Below, piece by piece: positions 11,101 through 26,100 of a DNA stretch of 64,000 nt. Within the stretch, counting starts at the first letter, position 1, and the number at the start of each line of letters is the position of its first letter. A program made the translations under genes and the position numbers. Origin of the DNA: Cordilura impudica (taxonomy: Eukaryota > Arthropoda > Insecta > Diptera > Scathophagidae); assembly GCA_963682025.1 (NCBI GenBank), contig OY821519.1, positions 13,095,668-13,159,667 of the forward strand. Direction: 5' to 3'. The notes below the pieces were generated by a model. The model saw only the letters and a program-made list of their open reading frames with translations, was not told the DNA's origin and ran no database searches.

Positions 11101-14100
11101 TTTCAAAATATAAGTTACTTTGCCAAATATGGTCAGGGTCGGTCCATTTTTCGACCTAGTCCCCATATATACATATGGCACCCGATATGAACTTTTTCAC
11201 ATCTGCAGGCAAAAAAATTAATAACAATGCCACTCAAATTTGGTTTCTGCTTATTTTCTATATCTAAGTTAATTGGTATAGGGTATCGTATAGTCGGTCT
11301 AGACCGACTATAATTTTCTTACTTGTTTTTATTTAAAATTATTGTGCTTTTCTTTTAAGCTTGTTTTCAATTTATCAAACCGATTTCAATACATTTTAGA
11401 TTTTTTGTATATTTAGTTATAAAGTTTATAAAGTTTTTAACCAAAACAATCATTTATTTCTTTTAATAATGCAACAACAAAACATGGTTTTTGTTTAATA
11501 AAAACTAGCTGATTTTGTTTTCGAAAAGCTTTTGATAACCAACCAACTTGTTAGATCTTATTTTATGAAGAAATTTTTTTTTTTTTTATTAAAAGTTTAG
11601 AATTTTTAAGAGTTTCTTAAAAAATTCATATGAACTTTTCAAAAGTTTAGTAAAACTTTTAAAATCACTTAATATGTTTGTTTGATTTTCATATCGAATC
11701 ATTTTATTCGTATATTTTTTCTTCCCCTTCAACGTATTCTTCTGTTAAGGCAACAATTTTTCAAACTCATAAAAAGTTGTTGTCTAACAAACTTTTGATA
11801 AGCGAAACAAAAGGGAAGTTTACAAGATTTGAAAATCACACATCCACACATAGTTGCACATACTCGTATAGACAAACAAACACGCATACATGTATATGGA
11901 TGCACGTGCTGCACGTATCGCCTAGAGTATTGAGTAAAAGTATTCATGTTCATTCTCATACAAAGAGCTTTTGAAATGACTTTTCAATATACAAACTAAA
12001 TCATCATTGATATAAGACAAATTTTGTGTAAGTGATGCATTGAATAAACACATTTTAAAGTATATAATTTTCTATTTTTTTTTTTTTTATTACTTCGTCA
12101 CACTGTTGCTGCTACTGCTGCAGTTCCTCCTGATGTAGATGATGATTGCGTTGTGAAGCGAAGCGATGCGACGATTTTAATGTTGTGTGTGTCGGTTGCA
12201 TCCGTTTCTAAATATAAGCAAAAAAAAAAAAAAATTAACAATGTGTACTAAAAGAGTTGCCTGGAGTATTAACCAATAACTATTCCATTCTACATACTGT
12301 TATCAAATCTCTTTTTGTTAAACGAAAACACTACAAAGTATAAAATTTACAGTCCTTTGAGAATATTTGTTAAAGGAAATTCAGATAAACCTTAGATATG
12401 TTGTAAGCACGTTAGTAGCTTACTTTGCATTTTGTTTACTCCAACTATCTATTAATGTATGTAATGTATGTATGTGATGCGAAGAAATTGCAGTGTCAGT
12501 ATTTCAAAGAAAATGATTTTAGACCCCTTTTTTATGTGTGCTGTAATGTTGATTTCAATCACAATAGAAACTCATAATGAAATCAAAGCAAATATGTAAT
12601 TATGAATACAATGAAAAAACCGTAATTTACACATAAATACATAGATGCATGTGTATGGTAAATGTAAGGGTAATGTTGTACCCATAGGTACTATGGACCA
12701 GAAAAATCTGCAATATCGATATTCTGAAGTACTTTTGACTGAACTGAGAATCAGTCAATGTCGAAGGAATTGTCTTTTGTGAACTTTTATGGCTAGAAAT
12801 CCGCATGAATCCGATCTTGGTTTTACCCTAACATCCAGAAAATGGTACAATTATTAATTTAAAAATATAAAATGTTGAACTATTTACATAAATTGTGGGA
12901 GGCCAATTTCCAATTCTCGTTAATTTGCCTAAAGATTTATGCTTCTATTCTGTTAGACAGATGGAACATCATGTACACAGAAGGTAATATTGATCTTTTC
13001 TGCACAACTTTTGTATAGAAAACAGTATTAAATTCCTAACATTTTGCTACTCAAATGTGTTAGATTGTAAAAATAGCTGTAGAAAAACATTCTTAGATTC
13101 TGAAAATTTTACCGTGGAATAGTGGTAGCAATTTGTAAACATTTTTGTTATAGAAAAGCAGTCTCAGAAAAACAGATTCAGTTTCGGAACATTTTTTTTA
13201 CTCGTATGCAAAAAAAGATTCGCATATTCTGAACATTTTTTTTTAGAAAAAATATAAAATTCAGAAAATTTTTATAACATATTTCCATAAAAGAACAGTA
13301 TCCGATTCTAGATAGAGAAAATTTTGTTATAGTGACACAGTTTTAGTTTCTAAAAACTTTGCTATAAAAAATTTTTTTCTCAGATTCTGAAAATTTGTTC
13401 TATATAAAATCAGTCTGGACTCTGATCAATTGCCTATAGAAAAATAGTCTCAAATTCTGAAAAATTTTCCAAAGAAAAACCATATCAGATTTTTAAAATT
13501 TTTCCATAGAAAAACAGTCTGATTCAGAAAAGTATAGGATTTGAGACAAAAAAGGATTTTGCTTTAGTAAAACAGTTTCAGATTCTAAAAGTTTTTATAT
13601 AAAAAAAATTATCTCAGATTCTGAACAATTCTCTAAAGAAAATCAGTCTCGACTCTGAACAACTTCGTATGAAGAAACTGTTTCAAGTTCTCAAAATTTT
13701 TCTATGGAGAAATAGTCTTAGATTCGGAACATTTTTCTGCATAAAACGGTATTTGGGTTGAATTGCGGAACATAAGTGTGATGCACAAGATTTTTTTATT
13801 TTTTTATTTATTAACCAACACCATCGCCTACAGATGTGTTGATCTCAGGAAAATAGGTTATGGGAAGGAGGAAAGAGGGAGTAGTGTTTGTGGATATTTG
13901 ACAAAAATTTTATTAGATTATAACTGATAGAAAAGACCTCTGCGGGGAGTTTATTCCAGATACGGCTAGTCCGACTGATAAACGAATTCTCTCTGTAATG
14001 CGTTGTGCAGTCAACTGGACAATAAACTACAAACGGATGTGATCTACTAGAGAAGCGGGTAGAGCGAACTGAAACTCGGGCACTTGGAATAAGTTCGCTA

Positions 14101-17100
14101 ACCTGAGAAGAACATTTCCCATGGCACTATCTATAGAACAGTGATACACAACCCACATTCCGACGATACCCTACTGTCATTAATGAGCATCAACGCCCTC
14201 CTCTGGACACGGTCCAGTAGCTCCAAAATAGACTTTGAAGCTTCTGCCCATATATGGGAGTTGTATTCCATTTTCGGTCGGTAAGTGGTAAGTGGTATAG
14301 ATTTTAAGGAGATCAGAATGAGTGAAGTAACTCTTGCACCGTTTTAGAAAACCAAGACACTTGAATGCTTCTTTCGACACTTGAAAAATATACTCGTTCC
14401 AACGAACATCACATTGAATTCTCATGCTTAGAACATCAAGAGTATCCGAGTCCTCAATACCTATACCACCCATATATACAAATGACATTGTTGAATCCAT
14501 GACCCTATGGGTCAACATACAACCCTATTCGCTTTACCCCACCCGGAGATTGTTAACAGGTCTTGACTGAGTGTATCATTCATGGTCCGCCTTTTGCCCC
14601 CAACCTCCAAGAGGCTTGGCCTACAATTAAAGGAAAATGAATGACAAATGCTGCTGTCATCTGCGAAAGAGTATATAGAGTTAAAAGTTTGACCAAGAAG
14701 GTCGTTCAGAAAGATAAGGAAAAGAGAAGGAGAAAGAACGGAACCTTGGGGTACCCCTGAATTAAGCTGAAACTCATTAGATGAGATCCCATCAATAACA
14801 ACACGTATTGTTCGATCTCTGAGAAAACTCGATATAAATCGAGAGAAGTCATTACCGACCCCAAATGCAATAAGCTTAGATATCAGTGCATCGTGCCACA
14901 CACGATCGAATGCCTTAGAAATATCTAGAGCAACCACTTTACTTTCGCCAAAATTGCGAAGGGAACGACTCCAGCGCTCTGAAAGTAGAGCTAATAGGTC
15001 TCCCGTGGAACGATTTCTATGGAAGCCATACTGACGATCATTAATAAGTGAGTTGGCCGCTAGGTAGTTCACAAGATGGAAATTGATCATGCTCTCCATC
15101 ACCTTTGAGAGTGCAGAGCAGATTGCAATTGGACGGTAATTTTCAGGGTTATTAGCCGCACCCTTTTTAGGGATTAGTTGGATATTAGCAACCTTCCAGC
15201 AAGAGGGAAAGACTCCCGCACGGTACGAAAGGCTGAAAAGATTGGCCAATGGACTGGCTAGCGTCAAAGAGCACTGTTTCAGCACCAGTGCTGGTATACC
15301 ATCCGGTATATTTCCATAATACGCAGTAGTTATGATGGTTTCAGTAACTGGGTTCTTCACGGCGGTAAGAAATGTCCACCGTTTCAATATATATAAGGTG
15401 TTAGACAAGAATGCCTTCTTTCACCTTTATTAGTGTTGGTTATAATAGATGTGGTATCAAGGCGTGTAACTGAAAATTAACCTCGAGGTATTACTTGGAG
15501 CCCAGTTAATCCAAATGAGAGGTTTGAGTCACTGGATTACGCGGACGATAAGTTGAGCTCTCGCACAAGCGTAGTGACATGCAGAATAAGCTAAATGATT
15601 TAGCAGAAGAATCGCTAAAAGTCGGGCTTAAGATCAACATTGCTAAAACCAAAGATATGAGAATAAATGCCACCTCTACTTAACCCGTTACTCTTCGTGG
15701 AAATACTATAGAAAGAGTACAAGAATACCAATTAATTTTTTAATCTATATTTATAAAAAATTTATGAAAATTTAAATGAGCCTAAAGGTATGCTAATAAG
15801 TTTTAGCAATTCACAATTCAACACACAGCGTTTGATATATAATTAATAACGAATTATCATAAATATTTTATGTTATTTAATTTAATATATTGTTACGACA
15901 GATTAAACATAAATTTTATCATTCTCAGCTTCTCCATATAAACTATAACTATGCAAATTTTCACACTCCTCCGTGCCCGCATATTGCTTAAAAAGGGAAC
16001 TAAAAATTTACCTTCACGTATTAATATATAGATAGTACAGCATCAAAAATTAGAATCTCTTCAAGGCATGCGTACTTTCAGTTCTTCTGTATGGGTATGA
16101 AACGTGGTATACGACAGATATAGTAGAAAACAAACTGCGTGTTTTTTCCTTCATTTTGAGTAAATTGCATTTAAAGTTGCTAGTAACACATACATAAAAT
16201 TATACAATGCTATGTGTGTATTTATTAAAATTGTTAATGTGTTTGTAATAAAAATGAGTTTGTTTTTTGTGTCAATTTGTGAATTGGCTATAATTGATTA
16301 GCATACTTTTAGGGTCTTTATTTAATGAAAAAATAAAATTTCCTAGAATTTGCGCCCGAATTTCGAGGGCTGGAATGTGCTAGTTATTATAAAACGGTTT
16401 AAGATTCTAAAAATTTTTCTATAATAAATTAGTCTCAGATGCCGAAAATTTTTCTATGGAACAACACGCTCATTTCTTTAGAATATTTCCATGGAATAAC
16501 ATTCTTAGATTCAAAGAAGTTTTCTACATTAAAACAGTCTCAGATTCCGTATATTGTTCTGTGGAAAAACTGTCTACGATTGCCAGCTTTTTTCTATAGA
16601 AAATTAGTTTCCGACTCTGCACATTTTTCTATAGTAAAACAGTCTCAGGCTTCGAATATTTTTCTTCAGAACAACAGGCTCAGATTTTTACAATAATAGT
16701 CTCAGATTCAAATAATAGAATTTTTTATAAAAAAAAACGTATCAGATTCTGAACATTTTTCTTTATTAATTTTTCTCAGATTCAGAAGATTTGTCTATAA
16801 TAAAACAGTCGCAGATTCCAAACTTTTTCCTGTAGAAAAACTATCTAAGATTACCAGTATTTTTTAATAGAAAATATTTTCAGACTGGGCACATTTTTTT
16901 ATAGTAAGAAAGTCTTAAATTGCAAAAATTTTTCTACAGAACAACAGGCTCAGATTTAGAGAATATTTTTCTACAATAGTAGTCTCAAACTCAAAGAAGT
17001 TTTATATAGCAAAACCGTATCAGATGCTGAACATTTTTCCATAGAAAAACAGTCTCAGATTCTGTAAATATTTTTTCTTCTGTTATGCTGAAAGATCTAG

Positions 17101-20100
17101 AAAACATATAGGAAAAACATACAGTTCTTAACAAATCACGCTACTATTTTTCAAGGACGAAATATACAAGTCTGCTAAAAAGTTGAGAGCTGTTTTGGTT
17201 TTTTGCGTAATTTTATGTCTTTGGGCGTTTTCTGATAATGTAGGTATCTATGTTAAACAAGTTATCATCTTAAATTAAATTAAAATAATTAACAAAATTT
17301 TTTTATTTATAATTGCGTAACAAAACGTATTTCCTTATCTAAAATACATTCTAGTAAGCACTAAATAATTTTTTTCCCCCCAGTAACGCTCCTTCTAAAC
17401 ATATTCGCTTGTAGAAAGCATCTGTAAGGTCTCTCTGAAGCGTCCAACAGTAGTCTGCCATCATTGAGACACTCCATCTTCTCTGTTATCTTCTACATCT
17501 CCTTAATATATTGGCGAAATTGTTCACCTTGCTCTTCACTTAATCTCCTAAATTTTGTGGAAAATAGTCGAAATGCTTTTAACATTCTTTTGACAATTTG
17601 TTTGTAGTTAGGTCTTTGTTATTGCCTAAATATTTCCCTATGACCTCTTTAAAGGCAATGCACCCTTCTCTTTGAGGGTCCGTCATGGTTGTGAGGAATT
17701 GTGGATCAGTCATAAGTCGTCTAATATCTGGTCCAACGAAAACACCTTATTTCAACCTTGCCTCCATAAGTCCAGGAAACTTTGATATTAAGTGTGTCAA
17801 GCAATTTCCATCTCTTGGAAGTGACTTTACACATTGCTTCATCAATCCCAGCTTTATGTGAAGCGGTGGTAGAAGAATTTTATGAGGAGGCACCAAAATG
17901 TCATGCTGGACATTCTTTTCGCCAACGTTCAGCTCCCTAGGAGACCAACACTTTTTGGTCCACTGATTTTCTCGGTTTCTACCATTCTATAGACACAAAA
18001 ACAAGGGAATTTGGTAAATCCAGATTGTTGTCCGAACAACATGCCCAAGATTTTTAAATCACCGCACACTTACCAACTGTGGTCTTTATATATTAATTTG
18101 CAAAGAACCAATTCTAAGCTCTTGTAGCTTTCCTTGAAGTGTACGGAATGCCCGACAGGAATGGAAGCATAGAAACTGCCAATGTAAAGAACTGCTTTAA
18201 AGTTTCTTTTTGAAGTTTTTATTGGTGCAATAAACCGACTCGTCCTCTAGGGCAAATTAAGAAGTGAACTGCTTCACACGATATTTCAACCAGGACGAAG
18301 ATACTCCAGGCATAAGTAAATTACTGCTTTTGAGCCTTGATCCACGCAACTCAGCAGCGTTTTTGGGAAGACACAAATCCCTTACTAAATCATTTAGCTC
18401 GCCCTGGGAAAACAATTTCGGTCAGCTGTCATCTTCAAATTCAAGACTTGTCTTGTCACTCGGTTCCGGTACAGCACCATCTTCATCAGAACTTGGAATC
18501 TCTTCTAAGGTAGCAGGGGCCTTGAGCACTGGTATTTTGGTCGCATGAGGGATGGGACGCATAGCTGATTGCAGCTTGGGGTATGAAATTGACTGCTTCC
18601 GTTTTGAATACCCTTTCACATTACACGAACAAATCATCACTATGATTCTTCTGCTCGCACCGTACCATAGGAATCGCATATCGGAGAGCTTTTTTCTTGC
18701 CCTTAAACCAATTTCGAAGGTCTTCAATACATCATTTGCAGACTTTATGAGGTGCCCAAACTTTATCCAAGTTTAAAGTCAAAATACGCGAAGTATACTG
18801 TTTTTACAACGTCTGTAATATTAAGTTGTTGCTTTAATACCATATGTTCACCACAAATATAACAGAAACTGTCAGACAAATTCACACAGACGACATTGCA
18901 CTATACTGGACCACAATCTATAAAACAATGAGTTAACACGTAATTGTACCGCGTCACTTTCTACACTATCGGAGCGCGCACCTTCAGGTTACAACATGTT
19001 TATGTTTGTTAATTTAGCTCACACAGGGCGTTATGTATACATTTAAAAACAGTAATCAAAATAAAATTGTATCTTTTTATTTATGACTCGAAGAAAGCCC
19101 AAAAAACTCTTTTTGTAACAAAATTTTGCGTTTTGCAAAATAACCTGACGTTCTGAATTTTTTTAGTATTTTTTTAGTTTTGAGAACACCTAAATACATA
19201 CAAATCAGTTAAAAACATCCAGGCAGCTTTTATTTTGTAGACGTGTGATATCTAAAGTTGTGTAGTGAAAAAAGCTGGAATGTTTTACAACAGTAACATT
19301 GAAGAACTGGTTAAAGTAAAATGTAGCAGAGATTGGTGTATTTTATAAAACTCATATAGAACAAGTGCTCATGTATCAATCTCTGGATATGTTTTACAAA
19401 ACCGTGATGATGTCAATATAACAAGATGGTGTCTGCCTTGTTGATTCTAAAATAATATTCTGGATGAGTTTCAAGCTCAATTTCAAATAAATTGTGTAAT
19501 AAATATACTTATGCCTTCTCTATTGATTTTCCGTTTGTATTCGTTATGATACCCTGGAAACAGTTTATTCTACAAAGTATAGTGCATAGGCCTTCCATCA
19601 AAAATTATTAGAATCTTATGGTCTTCATATGATTATACAGAAAGCCGAATATGGGATGAAAGTTCATTTCCAAAATATTTTCCAGTTTTATTTTTCTTAT
19701 ACATAAATGATCTCCTTTGATATTTTACCTAATGTACCAAATATTGCTTAAACTTAAACATAAAAGTTTTGTTATAATCAGATGACATTGCTCTACTATC
19801 AGACTCTACTAGTGGGGTACAAGAAATAATAGATGCTCTAAAGCGGTATTGTTTTCAATATGGAGCCTAAAAGTTAATTTGGCATAATCGAAAATAGTCA
19901 TATATCGGAAAGATCCAAGAATTTCATCTCACTTAATATGGCATTATTGAAATTAAAAAATAGAAATTGTTAATAAAAATCTACAAAAAAAAGTTTTATG
20001 CTTCCAAAATAGCTGTTAATTCCACCTGGTCAAAATATATAAATAATCCAAAAATATCTAAAAAAAAAAAAAATAAACTAAAAATATTTGAGGCTAATTC

Positions 20101-23100
20101 TCAATCGATAATGTTCTATGCTGACACTGGTCTCAATTCAATTATGTTTTACTAAATAAACAAAGTTTTATCTCTAAGACCCCATAACTTCTAGAACTGA
20201 ATGAATACTGCGCGAAAGAGTGGACTAAATTGTGTAACCTGCTACAGTTTTCTCCTCCAACCAACATCAACCCTCTATGTATATATGGGAAGAACTAATA
20301 CTCCTACTTAAATTAAAATACACATATAATTTCGCTTTCAACGCTTTGAATATAAAGCTGGATTATAATGTAACACCGAAACTCCTGATTTTTCCTCTCG
20401 AGCTACCAGTTTAATTATAAGGGCTAGACGTGGCTTGCTGAATCTTAACGCACGATGTATCATAGTTAATATAGATTGTGTATGTTGAATTTGTAACATG
20501 CACGTATCTGAAAATACATTCCATTTTATCGGCATTTGTCCAGTATATAGAGAATACAGATATTTTTATTTTGGTCCGAATACACTTAGTAAATATGATG
20601 AAGAATTGATTATATTATTAAATGGATAAAGTACAGAAATATTATTTTAAATGAATTTGAAATTTAAAAATCAAGTAAAGTTAGAATATTTAAATATGTA
20701 TATTTTTTTAAATTAAAATGCCAATCTGGCTTACAGGAATCTAACTTATTTGTTATTACTAGCAGATCCCAGCCGTCGAAATTCGAGTGCAATTTCTAGG
20801 AAATTTTGTTTATTCATTTAATAAAGGCCCTAAAGGTGTGCTAATCAATTTTAGCCAATTCACAATTCAACACTTTTTAAATGTCTATTATTGTCGTTAT
20901 TGGTTTAGTCCAAAATTATTTTTCAACACAATTATTATTCGCAATTCAACACTTTTTAAATATCGATTAGTGTCGTTATTGGTTTATGTCCAATTATTGG
21001 TTTATGTGCAAAATTATTTTTTAATTCAACACAATTATTACTGTGAATGAAGAAAACAAACTCACAAACAGATTAACAAATTTTATAAACACACACATAG
21101 CATTGTATCATTTTATGTATGTGTTAGTAGCAAATTAAAATGCATTTTACTCAAAAAATGTGTAAAAATTTAAAAATCTGTAAATATGGTGCACAGCTAA
21201 AAAGAAATACCTCTCCAATAAAATACGCTTGGTCAAAATCGGGAGAGAACTGTTTAACAAATCATCGGACACAAAAAGTTGTCTTACCTATTAATATTAT
21301 AGATATTTAATATTTATATGGCAATAATACAAAATCTATTAATAAATAATAATAAATAGTAATTTATAATATTAATAGGCAAAGCGATTCCTTGTGACCG
21401 ATGTAAATTTGTCAGTTTTGAACTAATTTTGACCAAACATATCTTATTGTAAAGGTATTTCTCTTTAACTGTCTGGAAAATTTTTTTTGGAGTAATGCTA
21501 CCAACACATATATAAAATTATACAATGTTGTGTGTCTGTTTATTAAATTTGTTAATGTGTTTACAAAAAATGTATATGAAAAGCCTTGTGTTGAATTGAA
21601 AAATAATTTTGGACGTAAACCAATAACGACAATAGCGCAATCGAATTTCATTATAAAATTGCATATCACACGCCCTGCGCTGAATGGTAAATTGCATAAA
21701 ATTAGCATACCTTTAGGTTGCATACAAGGTGTTTCAAATACCTTTAGGCTCTTATTTCTGTGTGTTCAACAAATATTTATAATGAAATAAATTTAATGAA
21801 TCTATTTAAGATTAAAAAACATTGAAAGAATGGAAAATTAAAATTTCCCAGAATTTTCATTTGATTTGCTGGGCTCTGCTAGTAATAATAATTCTGTAAA
21901 AAAATTTTATAAAAACACAGTCCGAGAGTCTTAATAATTTTCTTTAGAAAAACTATTTTAAATTTTAAACATATTTGTATAGAAAAACAATTTCAGATTC
22001 TAAGCATTTGTCTGTAGAAAAATAGTCTCAATTGGTGCCTATTTTTTTTTCTTTTTTTTTCTTAGAAAAACAGTTTTAGATACTGAAAATATTTTAACAG
22101 AAAAGTTGTTTTGGATTCTGAAAATCTACATCTCAGTTTTCTTTTGAAAGATAGTCTCATATTCTAAAAATATTTCTATAAAAAATAATTTTAAATTTTT
22201 TTCGAAAGAACCAACAAATATTCAGCAAGATTGCAAAATTACAGCTGTCCGTTTTGATACTAAAATTTTCTGTTGCCGTTTTAGGCTAATTCCATAGTGA
22301 CAGACACAACATTCAGTGATCTTTCCAATCCAATATTATACAGTAAAAGTTTTTCGCATTGTTCATAAAAATATACAGAATTATGCAGATGGACCTGACC
22401 AACATATTTACCAATAGAAAAAATGAGAAAGTATTATTGTTGTTAATAATTGGGGGGCAAAAAGCAATCGTGACAGACATGACAACAAACAGACATCACT
22501 TTAGAGGATGTTTGTAAAACATAGAAAAGCTCTGAAGTTATTTGTATGAAAATTAAGAAACAGTTGTTTGTATTAAATATAAGGGCTAGTTTGTTAATAA
22601 AGCTTATAAAAAACATGAATTCTAAAATAAATTATAGTAAATAGAATTATTTTTTAATATGACAGACATGACACTTTATTTCTTTGATTTCAAAATTACT
22701 TATTTACACTTTTCCGTTCTTACTGGGAAAGTAAGGGGGCTATAAAAATATTCATAAATTCATCTAGCAAACTATTTCCATATTTTTTACTCCTTTTCCT
22801 GGAAATGGTATCAAATTATTTACATTAAAATTTTAAAATTCGACCTAAGTTTGACCTTTGCATGGCATTACCCCTTACTGAAGCAACAATACTAAGTAAT
22901 TAATTGTCATTATTTAGGACAACAACCTTTAAAGACACATGGCATGGAGAATTAAAAATAAAACTAGCAGATTCAAGCCGTCAAAATTCGAGTGGAAATT
23001 CTAGCAAATTTTATTTTTTCATTAAGTAAAGACCCTAAAGGTATGCTAATCAATTAAAGCCAATTCACAAATCAACACAAAAAAACAAACTCATTTTTAT

Positions 23101-26100
23101 TACAAACACATTAACAAATTTAATAAACACACACATAGCATATTGTGTAATTTTATGTATGTGTTAATATCAAATTTAAAGCAATTTACTCAAAATAAAT
23201 AAAAAAATTGAAAAATCTGTAAATCTTCAAAACGGCAAAAAAGAAATACCTTTCAAATAATATACGTTTGGTCAAAATCGGGATAAAACGGTAGAACAAA
23301 ACATCTGTCACAAGAAATCGCCTAGCCTATTAATATTATAGATACTCAATACTCAAAATGCTGAACACGATAAACGTGTAAAGTAACCCTTTACTGAATA
23401 GAAAATTTATTTAAATTATTTTGTGTAAGCCTCTTGACCTTGATCGGAACATTTTTGAATCTTTATGAAATAATCAAATCCCAAATTAGCCTTTAACTTC
23501 CATTTCACAATGTACAGTGCAATCTTACTCATATTTAACAAAATGCGAATTCTTTTTTATTCCAATCCATTGTGCACTATGATGACAAAACAAAAATTCA
23601 TAATAAAACTAAAATTATTATTATGTGTGACATAAGCCCAAAAGAATTATGGTAACTATTTAGGCCTACAGATTGCAATTCAATTCAATGCATAAAACTC
23701 ACACACACACACCACAAATCTTCTACAATAAACATCAGCTTTTATTTCCAACAAAGAAAAATCATTTCGAACATCTGAATACGAAATGTGTCATAAAAAA
23801 AAATCCAAACCAAACAAAAACATAAACGTTTTTTGTTCTTCTTTATATGTACTTTATCAAAAGATAACGAAAAATACCCTTCACTTACATTCATAGTCAA
23901 ATGAATACATAGAATAACATGAATGGAAAAGTCCCTAATACTGTATCCATATTTTAGAAAAAGGATTTCAAATAAAAGTATTCATAATAATACAAAATAC
24001 AAAATAACTACACATTATAGATGATAAAGACTGGCTAAACGGCACTTTATGGGTGAATGGATTCAATATTTAAATATATTTCGAAATAGAATTGTCATTG
24101 ATATGGAAATAACTTTAAAAAGGGATTCAAGAAATATTGTATATTAAAGAGGTTACATAAATATTTGTCATACATCACATTATGGCATTCAAATCATGTG
24201 CACACATCTAATTCAAATATTTATAATTTTTGTAGCAAACCTAATGTAATACTTTCCTGTTATCGACGACCAAGAGGGGAGAGTTCAAAAGATTATTCTC
24301 GCACAGAAAAAAATAACTTCTCAAAAAGTGAAAAAGAGCTCATGATCCGGAGTTTTTGAAAATTTATAATATTTCCAATGAGTTTAATCTATATATGCGA
24401 CCTTCTCCGAGAAAAGCGACCTAGTGTGTCAAAAAAGGGTTGTATCAAAAACGGTGGATTCTGGTACCTAAAAGGGTGTAGAAACTTTAAATGCGTTTTT
24501 TCTCAAAACTTAATTTTCACACACTAGGTCCCTTTTCTCGGAGAAGGTCACATATATGAAATTCATTTTCTGTTTGTTTGTTTATTTGTTTGTTTGACCA
24601 CTATACAAATTTATATTTTTTGACGGATTTTTCTGAAATTTGGTACACACGATCCCTGTACTCCAGGGAAGGTCACCGTATGCCTCTTACCGGCCACGTC
24701 TACTTTTACGCCCACTTTTTCTATATAATTCATTTTCTGTTTTTTGGTACATTTGTTCGCTATACAAATTTTTATTTTTAAACGTATTTCTCTGAAATTT
24801 GGTGCACATGATCTCTGGCCTCCATGGAACGCCCACTTTTCCTATATAATTCATTTTATGTTTTTTGGTATATTTGTTCGCTACACAAATTTTAACTTTT
24901 CAACGGATTTCTCTTAAATTTGGTAAGCACGATCTCTATACCCCAGAGAAGGTCGTCATATGCTTCTTACCGGCCACGCCTACTTTTATGCCCGCTTTTT
25001 TAAATTTTTTAACGGATTTCGCTCGATTTTACTGCACATTATTCTCATATCCCAGGCAAGGTCGTCATATATTTTTATCGGCCACGCCCACTTTTTTAAT
25101 TTTCTATATACGCTTTTGGTGTTTGGTGTTTTTTCAAAGGACTTCCCTAAAACTTTGTGCATAAATCTCTCTACTTACTACTCTTGAAATAAATATTGTT
25201 GTAACACCCTAAAATTAGTGCAGATTTATTTCATGAATGACGTTAGCTGTCGCTGTAGGATTACTCCGATGAGGTTATATCATAGAAATATTTCCATTCC
25301 GCCTTTTTAACCACTGTTAATGAAAAGTAAACAAGTACTCGAAGAGGTGGTGTCTGGCTTAACTCTTGTGGATAGTGCTGTGGCAGCTGATGATGTCTTG
25401 TTTTCGATAGATGATTCTAGCCTTGATAAAAATTTTGTTGATTCGAGGTGTAGCATTGAATTGTGTTTCTTATTGCATTTTGTACATGACCTTGATGTGC
25501 AAACCCTTGTGGAATGGCCCGATTTTAAGCAATTGACGCACAATTTATGTTTTTGTCTGAAATTCATTCGATCCTGTGGTGTTAGTTGTTGAAACTTTTG
25601 GCACCGGAATAGTGGATGAATACCATTTTTGCAAAGTTTACATGCATTTTCATTTTGGTTGGATGCAGCCGCGTAAGCACATGCCTTTGAAGATGATTTT
25701 TCCTTCTGGCCCATAGCTTCCATTGATTGAAAGTGGGTTTCCAGGAATGCCAAAAAATGTTTGACCTGAGGAAGGTCTTTTGGATTTGTTATTGATCGCT
25801 CGTAAGGAACATGTATTCCACGATCCAATTTTTTACCAACAGTTGCAGCAAAATCGGGTCCCAAGAGGTTGTGTCGACGTCAATATTTTGTAATGCATGC
25901 AAGCATTCCTGTGTAACGTCATGCAGCTGCTGAACAAGCAGTTGTTGGATTAGTGCTGCGACAAGAACTCGCTTATTATTGTAGCGCTCTTGTAACATTT
26001 TCCATGCTGTTTCATAATTGTCAGCTGTAGCGGAAAGCTGCCTTATCAGTTTCCCCGCTTCTCCTCTGACATTAGATTTAAGGTACCACATCTTTTGTGC

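Noticed and set aside
11678..11974. 98-codon frame in intron 1
   Set aside because: Composition is Ser/Thr/His-rich, from AT-rich sequence and CACA words; no homology features, and the opposite strand is open over the same bases.
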